From: Desulfopila aestuarii DSM 18488
Lineage (GTDB): Bacteria; Desulfobacterota; Desulfobulbia; Desulfobulbales; Desulfocapsaceae
Assembly: GCF_900143695.1 (NCBI RefSeq)
Contig: NZ_FRFE01000001.1
Span: 62,001-126,000 of the forward strand
Direction of reading: 5' to 3'
DNA length: 64,000 bases
Of the stretch, positions 7,494 through 15,685 are shown piece by piece (positions within the stretch are counted from its first letter, which is position 1; every line of letters begins with the position of its first letter). Made by a program: the position numbers and the translations under genes. A model generated the notes under the pieces. That model had not been told where the DNA came from. It worked only from the letters and a program-made list of their open reading frames with translations, and did no database searches.

Positions 7494-9959
7494 TTGCAGT
7501 CATTTATTCCAAATACGAGCCGATACCATATGTCGATAACTGGCCACTCAGCCCCTCACGCGCCGGACTCTGCCGGCAAACTTTCCGGGACGTCGCCGCT
7601 CCATCTGCATGATTTTTCCCAGCTCCTGGATAGTGCCCTTATCCCGATGGTTGTTATCAACCATACCACACAGCGCATTCTCTATATCAATGACGCCGCC
7701 GTGGATTTTTTCCAATTCAGTCGGGATGAAGCTGTCGGAATCTATATTCCGGATTATTGGGTCACTCTCGAACGACGGCAGGAGTTTCTCAGCCAGCTGG
7801 ACCGGAATGGAAAAGTTATCGATTTCGAAGCCAAACTGCGAACTCTCCATGGCCAGGAAAAACACACTCTCATCTCCTCCACGAAAACAATCTTTGGCAA
7901 TTCCCCGGCCATTTATTCGATATTCAAGGACATCACTCGCGAAAAAGAAGCAGAAGAGAAACGCAAACGAAGTGAAGAGCGTTTTCATGAGCTCTACAGC
8001 CTGATACGGCTCATGGCCGACACCGTTCCCGACATGATCTGGGCAAAAGATATCAACAATTCGTATCTCTTTGCCAATAAAGCCATCTGCAACAATCTGT
8101 TGATGTGTGACAACGACGTTGAGCCGCTTGGTAAAAATGATCTCTATTTTGCCAACCGGGAGCGGCAGCGCGGTCACAATCATACCTTTGGTGAAATTTG
8201 CGCAAATTCGGACGATATCGTCAAGGAGACAGGGAAAGCCGGGCGATTCCTTGAAGACGGACTGGTCCGGGGATCATACATGATGCTGGACGTCCACAAA
8301 GCTCCGATGTTCGACGCAGACGGGAACATTATCGGCACCGTTGGCTCAGGCAGGGACGTGACCCAGGACATGAAAAACCTGGCGGAAAAGCGAGCCAGCG
8401 ACAGTCGATACAGACTTCTGGCCGAAAATGTTCGAGATGTCATCTGGACCATGAACGCCAACCTTGCATTTACCTATTTTTCCCCATCTATCAAGGAGAC
8501 CTTCGGCTACAGCCAGGAAGAATTCATGGCTGTCCCTCTTCCCTGCCACTTTCCGCGAAAATCGATCCCCTATCTTTCTCAGTTCAACGAACATTACCGA
8601 AAGATTGCGAATAAGGAAGAGGTCAGCGATAAGCTGCAGTTCTGGGAATTCGAGATGCTGCATGGTAACGGCTCAACCATCTGGATCGAGACCATCACCT
8701 CACCGATGCATGATGAAGATGGAGAATTCCAAGGAGTCGTGGGGGTCAGCCGCGATGTCACGCCACGGGTGGAGACCCAGAAAGAACTGGAGAAGACCAA
8801 AGAACAGGCCCTGACAGCCAATAAGGCCAAGTCAGAATTTCTGGCCAACATGAGCCACGAAATCCGCACCCCCATGAACGGAATCCTTGGGATGTTGCAG
8901 CTCTTGCAGGAAACCCGGCTGGACGAGCAGCAAAAGGGGTATATCGACACCGCTATTGAATCCGGAACCAGTTTATTGCGACTGATTACGGATATCCTCG
9001 ATTTTTCGAAGATCGAGGCCGGCAAAATCGATCTGGCGGAAAACTTCTTCAACCTCCGTCAATTTCTCCAGACGGTTACCTACACTTTTGCCGGACTGAT
9101 CGACGAATCAAAAGTCAGCCTTGATCTGCAACTTTCACCCAGGGTACCGGAACATATCCGCGCAGACAGATCACGATTGCAGCAGATTCTCTTCAACCTG
9201 ATGGGAAATTCGGCGAAATTCACCACCAAAGGCTCAATCCGGTTGCAGGTCGATAGCGAGCCGGCACACAACAGCCGGATTCGTTTGAATTTTCTGTTAG
9301 AGGACACCGGTATCGGTATTCCAAAGAACATGCATTCCAAACTGTTTGAACCATTTGTCCAGGCCGACGGTTCATTCCAGCGGAAATACAAGGGTACCGG
9401 TCTTGGCCTATCCATCGTCAAGCAGCTGGTCAGTCTCATGGATGGAACCATTCAGCTCGACAGCACCGAGGGGGAAGGAACTTCGATCACGTTTTCCATT
9501 CTGGCCTATCCTGGCAGTGCAATGCGGGAGGAGTGTGAGGATGAGCGGCACCACACGCCGAGAAATGGCAACGTGACGCCAGCCAATATACTGGTGGTTG
9601 AAGATGAGAGAATCAACGCCATGGTCATCAGTGCCATGCTCAAAAACCTCGGTCACGACGTTACCCTCGCCGGCAGCGGCCGGGAGGCGATCGACAAGAT
9701 GAAGTTTGTGCAATATGACTGCATCCTGATGGATATCCAGATGCCGGAACTGGACGGTATAGAGACGGCAAGAATGATCCGCGAGAATTGGCGGGATTCT
9801 GGGAAAACCATTCCCATTATCGCCGTTACGGCCCACGCCATGAAAGGCGACCGGGAAAATTTCCTTGCCGCCGGCATGGACGAGTATCTCACCAAGCCCG
9901 TTGACGCTGTAGCCCTGGCCGCCACGCTCGCCAGGGCCCTCAGTTCCAACAAATCCTGA
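7494..9959 (+). CDS. soluble hybrid sensor histidine kinase (PAS-PAS-PAS-HisKA-HATPase-REC)
   Basis: The 821-residue protein has no membrane segment, so it senses a cytoplasmic signal. Three PAS domains occupy about residues 40-160, 165-290 and 300-430. The dimerisation domain carries the phospho-accepting His455 in SHEIRTP, followed by an ATPase domain with DTGIGIP and GTGLGLS. The C-terminal receiver domain (about residue 700 onwards) has the acidic VVEDE pocket, Asp747 in LMDIQMP and a lysine in TKP. No separate response regulator is adjacent, so an HPt protein elsewhere probably takes the phosphate. The TTG start has AAAGGGG only three bases away; an ATG at 7530 is an alternative. The stop lies three bases from the converging flavoprotein gene. 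Confidence 0.93.
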   Translation: MQSFIPNTSRYHMSITGHSAPHAPDSAGKLSGTSPLHLHDFSQLLDSALIPMVVINHTTQRILYINDAAVDFFQFSRDEAVGIYIPDYWVTLERRQEFLSQLDRNGKVIDFEAKLRTLHGQEKHTLISSTKTIFGNSPAIYSIFKDITREKEAEEKRKRSEERFHELYSLIRLMADTVPDMIWAKDINNSYLFANKAICNNLLMCDNDVEPLGKNDLYFANRERQRGHNHTFGEICANSDDIVKETGKAGRFLEDGLVRGSYMMLDVHKAPMFDADGNIIGTVGSGRDVTQDMKNLAEKRASDSRYRLLAENVRDVIWTMNANLAFTYFSPSIKETFGYSQEEFMAVPLPCHFPRKSIPYLSQFNEHYRKIANKEEVSDKLQFWEFEMLHGNGSTIWIETITSPMHDEDGEFQGVVGVSRDVTPRVETQKELEKTKEQALTANKAKSEFLANMSHEIRTPMNGILGMLQLLQETRLDEQQKGYIDTAIESGTSLLRLITDILDFSKIEAGKIDLAENFFNLRQFLQTVTYTFAGLIDESKVSLDLQLSPRVPEHIRADRSRLQQILFNLMGNSAKFTTKGSIRLQVDSEPAHNSRIRLNFLLEDTGIGIPKNMHSKLFEPFVQADGSFQRKYKGTGLGLSIVKQLVSLMDGTIQLDSTEGEGTSITFSILAYPGSAMREECEDERHHTPRNGNVTPANILVVEDERINAMVISAMLKNLGHDVTLAGSGREAIDKMKFVQYDCILMDIQMPELDGIETARMIRENWRDSGKTIPIIAVTAHAMKGDRENFLAAGMDEYLTKPVDAVALAATLARALSSNKS

Positions 9960-9962
9960 AAG

Positions 9963-10538
9963 CTACAAAACCCCGGTACCGATCTTTTCCCCAAACGCTT
10001 TGGCCTCATCAATAAGCGTCTGCTGTTCCTTCACAGCACCCCGCTCGTCCACCCCACTGACCAGCAGCGATTCACCGCATTCCATATCAAGAGCATCAAG
10101 CGTATAACGAACGATCAGTTCACTGCTCTCAAAGAGCTTCTGCCCTCTGGTTGCAGCAGTCGCCAGCAGATAGCCGCGCCGCCCCTCGCCTTGACGGAAG
10201 CGCTCTTTCAGACTGTACCGCCTCGCCCAGCGGGCCTGAATCCGGTCAATAAATATTTTGGTCTGGGCTGAAGGCGCATAGAAATAGATCGGGGTCACCA
10301 CCAATAGTCGATCGGCCTTATCAATCTGATCATAGATCGGGGTCATATCATCCTTAATGACACAGGCTCCGCTCTTTTCACAGCCGCCGCACCCTTGGCA
10401 GGGACGGATCGAGAGCTTGTTCAGCCGAAAATACTCGACCGTGCCACCATGGTTCTCGACCCCTTCCGCCACCGCTCGGGCGAGAGTTTCACTGTTGCCG
10501 CTTATTCTGGGGCTGCCCAGAACAATCACCATATGCAT
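9963..10538 (-). CDS. flavodoxin-fold NAD(P)H-dependent FMN reductase / iron-sulfur flavoprotein-like
   Basis: This 191-residue protein has the flavodoxin-like start VIVLGSPRISGNSE, where the GSPR..GNS loop binds FMN phosphate. It continues with a cysteine cluster CQGCGGCEKSGAC at about residues 47-59 and VTPIYFYAPSAQTK, which is common in the NADPH-dependent FMN reductase and iron-sulfur flavoprotein group. The cysteine spacing is similar to that of iron-sulfur flavoproteins, which bind a [4Fe-4S] cluster, but cluster binding is not proven here. GAAGGTG lies six bases before the ATG. It is probably an electron carrier or quinone/nitro reductase in the cytoplasm. It lies just downstream of thiD on the same strand, 23 bases apart. 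Confidence 0.88.
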   Translation of the reverse strand: MHMVIVLGSPRISGNSETLARAVAEGVENHGGTVEYFRLNKLSIRPCQGCGGCEKSGACVIKDDMTPIYDQIDKADRLLVVTPIYFYAPSAQTKIFIDRIQARWARRYSLKERFRQGEGRRGYLLATAATRGQKLFESSELIVRYTLDALDMECGESLLVSGVDERGAVKEQQTLIDEAKAFGEKIGTGVL

Positions 10539-10561
10539 AGATTCACCTTCTCTTTAGGTTG

Positions 10562-11371
10562 TTATCGCCAGATGGCATGAAAGTGGTGCACCGGCCCATG
10601 CCCGTCGCCAATCACGTAGTCCGCGCCAGCCTCAATAGCCTGGTGAAGATAGGTTTCCGCCTTGCCCACCGCTTCGGCCAGTTCCAGCCCTCTGCCCCAA
10701 AAAGCCGCAATAGCCGAAGAGAGGGTACAGCCGGTGCCATGGGTGTTTTTGGTATACAGTCTTTTACTACTATAAACGTGTTCGGTAGCGCCAGGAGCGG
10801 TCAACAATACATCCTGCAATTCCTCTCCTGTAAGATGCCCGGCTTTGAGCAGAACAGCAGTGGAGTGAGCTGTCACAAGATCACGACATGCACCCCGCAG
10901 CTGCTGGTCATTTTCGATTTTCCTGCCCAGCAACAACTGTGCTTCCGGAATATTAGGGGTAATAAGGTCAACTACGGGAAAGAGCAGTTCTTTCATGGCC
11001 TGGATGGCATCATCCTGAATCAGCTTATCGCCGCTGGTCGCCACCATCACCGGATCAAGCACTACCCGCTGGCAGTTATATTCCCTCAGCAACCCGGCAA
11101 CGCAGGAGATCACCTCGGCCGAGTGCAACATGCCGATTTTGATGGCGTCAACCCCAATATCGTCAAACACCGCCCGCAGCTGGGCTTCCAGGAAGTCCAA
11201 CGGCACCGGATGAATGGCTGTTACACCACGGGTGTTCTGGGCCGTAAGTGCAGTGATACCACTCATTCCGTAACAGCCGCATGCGGAAAATGTTTTCAAA
11301 TCGGCCTGTATGCCAGCACCGCCGCCGCTATCTGAGCCGGCTATGGTCAAAAGACGGGTATACGATTTCAT
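10562..11371 (-). CDS. thiD: hydroxymethylpyrimidine/phosphomethylpyrimidine kinase
   Basis: The enzyme phosphorylates 4-amino-5-hydroxymethyl-2-methylpyrimidine twice to the diphosphate that joins the thiazole unit in thiamine synthesis. The sequence has the ribokinase-fold signature TIAGSDSGGGAGIQADLKT at the N-terminus, MVATSGDKL, PNIPEA and the C-terminal anion-hole motif HGTGCTLSSA. From the ATG at 11371 the protein is 269 residues, normal for ThiD; GAGG lies four bases upstream, and a longer frame from 11407 lacks support. No TPP riboswitch or other thi gene is adjacent. Confidence 0.96.
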   Translation of the reverse strand: MKSYTRLLTIAGSDSGGGAGIQADLKTFSACGCYGMSGITALTAQNTRGVTAIHPVPLDFLEAQLRAVFDDIGVDAIKIGMLHSAEVISCVAGLLREYNCQRVVLDPVMVATSGDKLIQDDAIQAMKELLFPVVDLITPNIPEAQLLLGRKIENDQQLRGACRDLVTAHSTAVLLKAGHLTGEELQDVLLTAPGATEHVYSSKRLYTKNTHGTGCTLSSAIAAFWGRGLELAEAVGKAETYLHQAIEAGADYVIGDGHGPVHHFHAIWR

Positions 11372-11436
11372 CACACCTCGTGAACCTGGGATAAAATATA
11401 ACGACAACTGGTAGCATATCTAACGGAAATTGCACT

Positions 11437-11458
11437 GCACCACAAGTCTTAGTGGTGC
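11437..11458 (-). terminator. weak hairpin after the P-loop protein gene
   Basis: A 7-bp inverted repeat (arms 11437-11443 and 11452-11458, eight-base loop) lies 15 bases past the stop of the P-loop gene. On the minus strand only a short ATTT follows, so termination would be weak. Confidence 0.35.
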
Positions 11459-11472
11459 CAGGAGGTGATGAT

Positions 11473-12690
11473 TCAGAAAGGCACCAACCCAGACTCCCGC
11501 AGACCACCTGGGCCAAGCCGGAACACAGATTGCCAGCCAGGAGCACCGGCCACACCTTCGTCTGCCGTTGCAACCAGCAACTGGCACCAGCTCCCTAACC
11601 GCTGCTGGAAACGAGTAATTTCCAACCGCTCGTCCCCGGCCATGCCATGATCAAAGCAGTCGAGCAAAAGAACCGGCCTTGCACCATGGCATAACTGAGC
11701 AAGCAAGCAGGTAAGTGCAACGAGATAGAGGCGTTGGCCAAAGACGTCTTTCGGGATATCTGTAAAATACACCCGCTGGCTATCTGAACTCAGGACCGGA
11801 ATCGGCCAACCATTTTCCCGTAACAACCGTGCAATAGGCTCCATTTGCTTTTGAGCCTCCGCCTGCAGTTGCTGAAGCGTTACTCCTGATCGCAGCAGAT
11901 CATATTTCTGGTAAATGAGAGAAAGCATATCCGTCACAACCGGGGCCTCGTCCCGTGTCCTGCCATTCATGATCTTATCAACACGAAAAGAATCCGGCAA
12001 AGCACAACCTGGATTGAGATAGAGGGTAAGCGGCAGCTCTTGTGCGATTTTCTCTTCGGCCTGGTAAAACCGCTGCCGCCGTTGGATATGGTAGAGACAC
12101 CGTTGATATCGTTCATGCTGGTCGTCAGGAAGAAGATGCTTCATGTTTTGCAGCCAACGTAAGCAATCCGCCGCAGCATCACCCTGCAACCGGTCCGACT
12201 CGCCTAAACCCTTAAAAAAATTGGTATCAGCCCCATCCCCCCAATCAGCAACTGCACGGCGTAAAACACTCATATCCTCTGCAATCTCACGCCAGCGACT
12301 TGAGGCCGACAGCTCGACAAAGCTGGTCCAGCGGCTGTTATCAAGGCGACGGCCTATCTCGACGCGGTCTGTCTCGATCAGGTCGGCATCGATGTCCGCC
12401 AACCGGACAACCTGTTCAGCTCGTGCGGAAAAAACGAAAAACACGGCTGTCTTTTTCTCCGGGACCACCCTACGGTCATATTCATTCTGCTTCCAGACGC
12501 GAGGATGATCAGCAAAAGGTTTTACCCGGTGGATATCATATGGAGGGTTGAGTGTTTGCAATGCTTGCAACAGCGAAGTTTTACCACCCCCTCGGGGGCC
12601 ATAAAAAACAGTCGTCTCCCTACCCGGCACAAACCAGCCGGTGTCACGCACCCCTTCAACACATCGTACTTTTGCCTGAATAAGTTGCAT
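11473..12690 (-). CDS. P-loop ATPase of unknown function (405 aa)
   Basis: The protein begins with a compact AAA/ABC-like nucleotide-binding region: Walker A GPRGGGKTSLLQAL at about residues 30-43 and a Walker B-like RPVLLLDCFDHG near residue 350, as in RecF/SMC-type ATPases where the two halves are split by a middle insert. The insert (about residues 110-300) is charged and helical, with an arginine- and glutamine-rich QRRQRFYQAEEK stretch, and could form a short coiled coil. The aspartate in LLLDCFDHG is followed by Cys rather than the usual Glu, so the catalytic acid is displaced or absent. AAGGAA precedes the ATG by nine bases. I do not recognise a named family, and the neighbours give no hint. 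Confidence 0.75.
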   Translation of the reverse strand: MQLIQAKVRCVEGVRDTGWFVPGRETTVFYGPRGGGKTSLLQALQTLNPPYDIHRVKPFADHPRVWKQNEYDRRVVPEKKTAVFFVFSARAEQVVRLADIDADLIETDRVEIGRRLDNSRWTSFVELSASSRWREIAEDMSVLRRAVADWGDGADTNFFKGLGESDRLQGDAAADCLRWLQNMKHLLPDDQHERYQRCLYHIQRRQRFYQAEEKIAQELPLTLYLNPGCALPDSFRVDKIMNGRTRDEAPVVTDMLSLIYQKYDLLRSGVTLQQLQAEAQKQMEPIARLLRENGWPIPVLSSDSQRVYFTDIPKDVFGQRLYLVALTCLLAQLCHGARPVLLLDCFDHGMAGDERLEITRFQQRLGSWCQLLVATADEGVAGAPGWQSVFRLGPGGLRESGLVPF

Positions 12691-12787
12691 GATTTGGGTT
12701 TCCTTCTATTTTGCCTCAACCGGCATCGCTCCTTATCAGAAGTATAGCACAACATGTCACTAATCAACGGCATAAGGAGAAGTAGCG

Positions 12788-13333
12788 ATGACATTTGCGT
12801 CCCTGCTACAACTCTGCTACTCTTCTTTTCACGAGAATCAGGCATCTCAGATGAACATTCCTGCCCAGGACACCACGATGATCCATACCCTGCAAAAAGA
12901 GGTAGTTCTCGGCACGACCATAGGCGAGTGCTGGAAATTTCTTCAGAATCCGCATAATCTCAACGACATCACGCCGCCTGATCTCGATTTTCAGATCGTT
13001 TCACCGACACCGGAGAAAATGTATAATGGGCTGATGATCGAATACCGGATCCGCATTCCCCTCCTGGGGGGGCAAACCTGGCTTACCGAGATTCGCCATA
13101 TCCGCGAAAGCGAAAGCTTTGTGGACGAACAGAGATATGGGCCATTCCGCTTCTGGCACCATTTCCACGGGATAGAGGAGGTTGAAGCTGGTGTGCTCTC
13201 CCGTGACAGGGTCACCTACATCATGCCTTTTGGGGCGGTCGGAGAATTTCTTCACTGGTTCTATGTCAGGACGACACTCGAACGGATTTTTTCCTATCGG
13301 CAGACCCGGCTGCTGCAGTTGTTCCCCGGCTGA
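12788..13333 (+). CDS. SRPBCC-fold (START-like) protein
   Basis: The conserved part (from about residue 33) is a ligand-binding SRPBCC domain: HTLQKEVVLGTTIGECWKFLQNPHNLNDITPPDL, split here at its usual points, then TWLTEIRHI and a C-terminal helix RIFSYRQTRLLQLF. Proteins of this type are often labelled coenzyme Q-binding or polyketide cyclase-like and occur beside cell-division inhibitor-like epimerases; no such partner is here. The upstream ATG at 12788 has AAGGAG eight bases before it and is my choice, though ATGs at 12851 and 12878 would remove a poorly conserved N-terminus. It diverges from the P-loop gene and converges on the MetE-like gene. Confidence 0.8.
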   Translation: MTFASLLQLCYSSFHENQASQMNIPAQDTTMIHTLQKEVVLGTTIGECWKFLQNPHNLNDITPPDLDFQIVSPTPEKMYNGLMIEYRIRIPLLGGQTWLTEIRHIRESESFVDEQRYGPFRFWHHFHGIEEVEAGVLSRDRVTYIMPFGAVGEFLHWFYVRTTLERIFSYRQTRLLQLFPG

Positions 13334-13375
13334 TCGTATTGTAATTAGGGAAACAACTCGCAGCCAAACCTCAGG

Positions 13376-14542
13376 TCAACCAAAACGACTTCTCAAAATT
13401 TTCGCCGCCTCGACGATGGCGCACAACTTTTGAAAAGCCACCTCTTCCACATTCACCGAGCGACTGGCAAAACAGCCGAAACCGCAATCTGTATTTAAAA
13501 AGAGCTGGTCGGGCCGATAATACTCGAGGGCTTTTTCGGCTTTGGCCACAATATACTCCACAGGCTCGACTTCGTCTGTTCTTGGATTGACAACTCCAAG
13601 TCCCAGCTCCCGATCGGCCAGATGTTTTCCTACCACATCAATATCACCGGCGCGAGGGGTGGCATATTCCAACACAAACTGATCGATCTGCATCGGCTGC
13701 AGCGCCGGCAGCAGCCTGGCGTAATCGCCCTTCAGCAGCACTTCTTCCTGTTTTGACCAGTTACCTCGGCAGATATGGAGGCCAATCCGCACTCCGTCAA
13801 TACCCTTGACGATCCGGTTGATCAGTTCAGCGGCAAATTCCAGTTCCTTACCCGCATCACGGCGGGTAGCAAGGGTTGCTCACATAAACGTTCGTCGTTC
13901 ACACTCCTCCGACATCACCACTTCGGTTAACACCGGCTCATCAAACTGAACGAATTCGCAACCGGCATCCCGCAGATCGATCAACTCTTCGCGCAGAATC
14001 TTGACCACATCATCGGCCATCTTTTTATGATTCCGGTACACCTTTCTGGTAAGTGCCGTCACCCACATCGAACGTGTCAGCAGATAAGGTCCCGGCAAGG
14101 TGATTTTCACCGGTTTGCTGGTAAGGTTGCGCATAAACCGCAGATCACCAAGAGCCAGCGACTCCTTACGGGAGAGTTTTCCGACACAGGTCGGGTTTTT
14201 CACCGCCGAAGCCGGCATGTCCATGGTGCGCAGCATCTCCTCAAATGCTGCCTTATCCTCAACGTAATCGAGCATATCAGCAAGAGACATCAACGCTGTT
14301 CCTGCCACCTTGTCGGTGATAAAGGCGTAGAAACTCTCACGTCGGTGCTCGCCATCCACCAGGATGTCAAGCCCGGCTTTTTCCTGCAGTTCAACCGTGC
14401 GTCGGATCTCGTCATTGGCGACATTGTTGAATTCATTTCGGGAAACCGTGCCCTTCTGGTAGCCTCTCAGCGCCTTCAGCATCGTCTTAGAACGGGGCCA
14501 GGAACCGACCTGTGTGGTCAAAAATGTGTTATTGGTCGCCAT
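13376..14542 (-). CDS. MetE-like (cobalamin-independent) methyltransferase, probable selenoprotein with in-frame TGA
   Basis: Two open frames lie in the same reading frame, separated only by one TGA (13880-13882). Read through, they give a single 388-residue protein related to the C-terminal barrel of cobalamin-independent methionine synthase. Before the TGA come TTQVGSWPRS, ILVDGEHRRE and QFDEPVLTE. After it come GLHICRGNW (His256, Cys258), FVLEYATPR (Glu292) and NTDCGFGC (Cys353), which match the zinc ligands H-C-E-C of MetE. The TGA is codon 221, in the sequence RRTFM-TGA-ATLATRRDAGKELEF; as I recall, homologs have Cys there. A hairpin starts 12 bases after the TGA (separate entry). Frame, conservation across the stop and the hairpin favour selenocysteine over a pseudogene, though a point mutation or sequencing error would look the same. 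It is the last gene of the TusA/DsrE/OsmC operon, two bases after the fusion gene. The methyl acceptor is unknown and may be a sulfur or selenium compound. Confidence 0.75.
13846..13882 (-). promoter_or_regulatory. candidate bacterial SECIS element
   Basis: Starting at the in-frame TGA (13882-13880), the minus-strand RNA forms a perfect 7-bp stem (13868-13862 with 13855-13849) closed by a six-base loop CGUGAU. A CCU/AGG extension below a small bulge lengthens it. The loop begins 18 bases after the TGA and has G as its second base. Both agree with the published rules for bacterial SECIS elements (apical loop 16-37 bases after UGA, G among the first two loop bases). Recruitment of SelB is inferred. 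Confidence 0.65.
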
Positions 14543-14544
14543 AT

Positions 14545-15282
14545 TTATACAATCGCTAGTTTTAACTGCAGATCCACACTCTTTTGCAGTGTGGCCACAA
14601 TGGGTGAACGGGCAACAGTCTGCTGCCAGACCGAACGAACCTTCTCTTCATCATCAAAGGTTGAGACAAAACATTTACACTCGACTCTTTCAATGGAAGG
14701 GTCGCCATCTTCAAGACCCATATGGGCCAAGACGTTATTGAGCGTGCCGGTAAGTGTCAGCTCAATATCATCAACCTCGATATTTTCCCGGGCACAATCA
14801 CTTGCAAACGCCGTAGTCAGCGATCCGGCCAGGGCACCGAACAGGTATTCGAGAGCCGAGGGGTTGGCATCCTTTTCTTCAAAGCTTGCCGCTTGCCCCA
14901 TCTCAAACGAGAAGTTTCGGGCATAGATGGTCGACTTTAGATGACCCGTTGAACGGGCCCGCAATCGCCATTCATACTTCCTGGCCTCTTCCTTATCTTT
15001 GGCAAGCGCCTCCTCCTCGGCTTTCTGGCCGTTGCCGCGCCGCACGAAGTATCTGGTATAACCATCGCCATCAACCTTACCCAGATACTCGTGTCCAGCC
15101 ATTCGGCACCACGGCGGCAGATCATCAGCCACGGTGGGTTCCCGGCTTCGCATCTCAAGAATACCATCCACCGGGGTTTGCATCATATGTTCCCGAATCA
15201 GGAGAATCAGCCCGGATCCGCAATCCAGATCACCTCCATCAAACACCTTGTCAGGCGTAATCGTGCTCACATCTAAACTCAT
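14545..15282 (-). CDS. TusA-like / OsmC-like fusion protein
   Basis: This 245-residue protein joins two small sulfur-chemistry folds. Residues 1-75 are TusA/SirA-like: GGDLDCGSGLILLIREHM with Cys21 at the position of the TusA active cysteine, then LPPWCRMAGHEYLG. The CPxP motif of TusA is replaced by CGSG. After a charged linker, residues 100-245 resemble OsmC/Ohr (RNFSFEMGQAA, ALEYLFGALAGSLTTAF, SPIVATL). The two catalytic cysteines of OsmC peroxidases appear as serine here (AGSLTT and RSPIVATL), while other cysteines (SDCAREN, VECKCF) remain, so peroxidase activity is doubtful. It lies between the DsrE-like gene (34 bases) and the MetE-like gene (two bases). Probably a cytoplasmic sulfur- or selenium-carrying partner of that methyltransferase. 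Confidence 0.82.
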   Translation of the reverse strand: MSLDVSTITPDKVFDGGDLDCGSGLILLIREHMMQTPVDGILEMRSREPTVADDLPPWCRMAGHEYLGKVDGDGYTRYFVRRGNGQKAEEEALAKDKEEARKYEWRLRARSTGHLKSTIYARNFSFEMGQAASFEEKDANPSALEYLFGALAGSLTTAFASDCARENIEVDDIELTLTGTLNNVLAHMGLEDGDPSIERVECKCFVSTFDDEEKVRSVWQQTVARSPIVATLQKSVDLQLKLAIV

Positions 15283-15316
15283 CCTTTGCAGTCCTCCCCG
15301 GTGGATATGGTTTCAA

Positions 15317-15682
15317 TCAGTATGCTACAGCTGGAGAACCTGCAGACAGCCACTCAACCAGCGCAGCACCACCGGCCGGGGTGGCACCTTCAACCAGGTC
15401 TGCCTCGGTGATGGAGCGTTTCTTCATGCACGGTGTGCAGACATAGATCTTGCCACCCGCCTTGATGAATTTTTCGATCAGATCCTTTAAAGGGGCAAAG
15501 GGAGCGCCCTCATCGATCTTCGCCATCTCTTCTTTTACTGCACAGTAGACCCCTTCAGAACTCAAAAACACCATGGTCTCTTTTTCGCTGCCCTGAGCGG
15601 CATTGGCTACGACGAAGCCAAGGGTTGCTTTATCCGGGTCGCTCATGCAGTGGGTAATTGTCACACAGAAAGTATTGGCCAT
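15317..15682 (-). CDS. DsrE-family sulfur-relay protein
   Basis: This 121-residue protein has the DsrE/TusD fold, used to carry persulfide sulfur between proteins. It starts with FCVTITHC and has GFVVANAAQ, a hydrophobic strand ETMVFLSSEG and the cysteine pair CTPC (Cys82, Cys85) after GGKIYV, at the place of the active cysteine of TusD/DsrE. It is not the DsrE of the dissimilatory dsrEFH set, since no F or H partner is adjacent. It starts three bases after the stop of the upstream TusA-like gene, so co-transcription is nearly certain. Confidence 0.88.
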   Translation of the reverse strand: MANTFCVTITHCMSDPDKATLGFVVANAAQGSEKETMVFLSSEGVYCAVKEEMAKIDEGAPFAPLKDLIEKFIKAGGKIYVCTPCMKKRSITEADLVEGATPAGGAALVEWLSAGSPAVAY

Positions 15683-15685
15683 TTT

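Noticed and set aside
10559-11335. 258-codon plus-strand frame opposite thiD
   Set aside because: It covers almost exactly the thiD gene on the other strand and resembles no protein family I know.
13376-14542. Reading the MetE-like gene as two separate genes or a frameshifted pseudogene
   Set aside because: Both parts are in the same frame and are separated only by one TGA plus 29 sense codons of family-like sequence, so there is no frameshift. The second part would have no proper start. A nonsense mutation cannot be fully excluded and is noted.
14027-14926. 299-codon plus-strand frame opposite the MetE-like and TusA-OsmC genes
   Set aside because: It is antisense to two supported genes, lacks a ribosome-binding site and has a composition typical of shadow frames.
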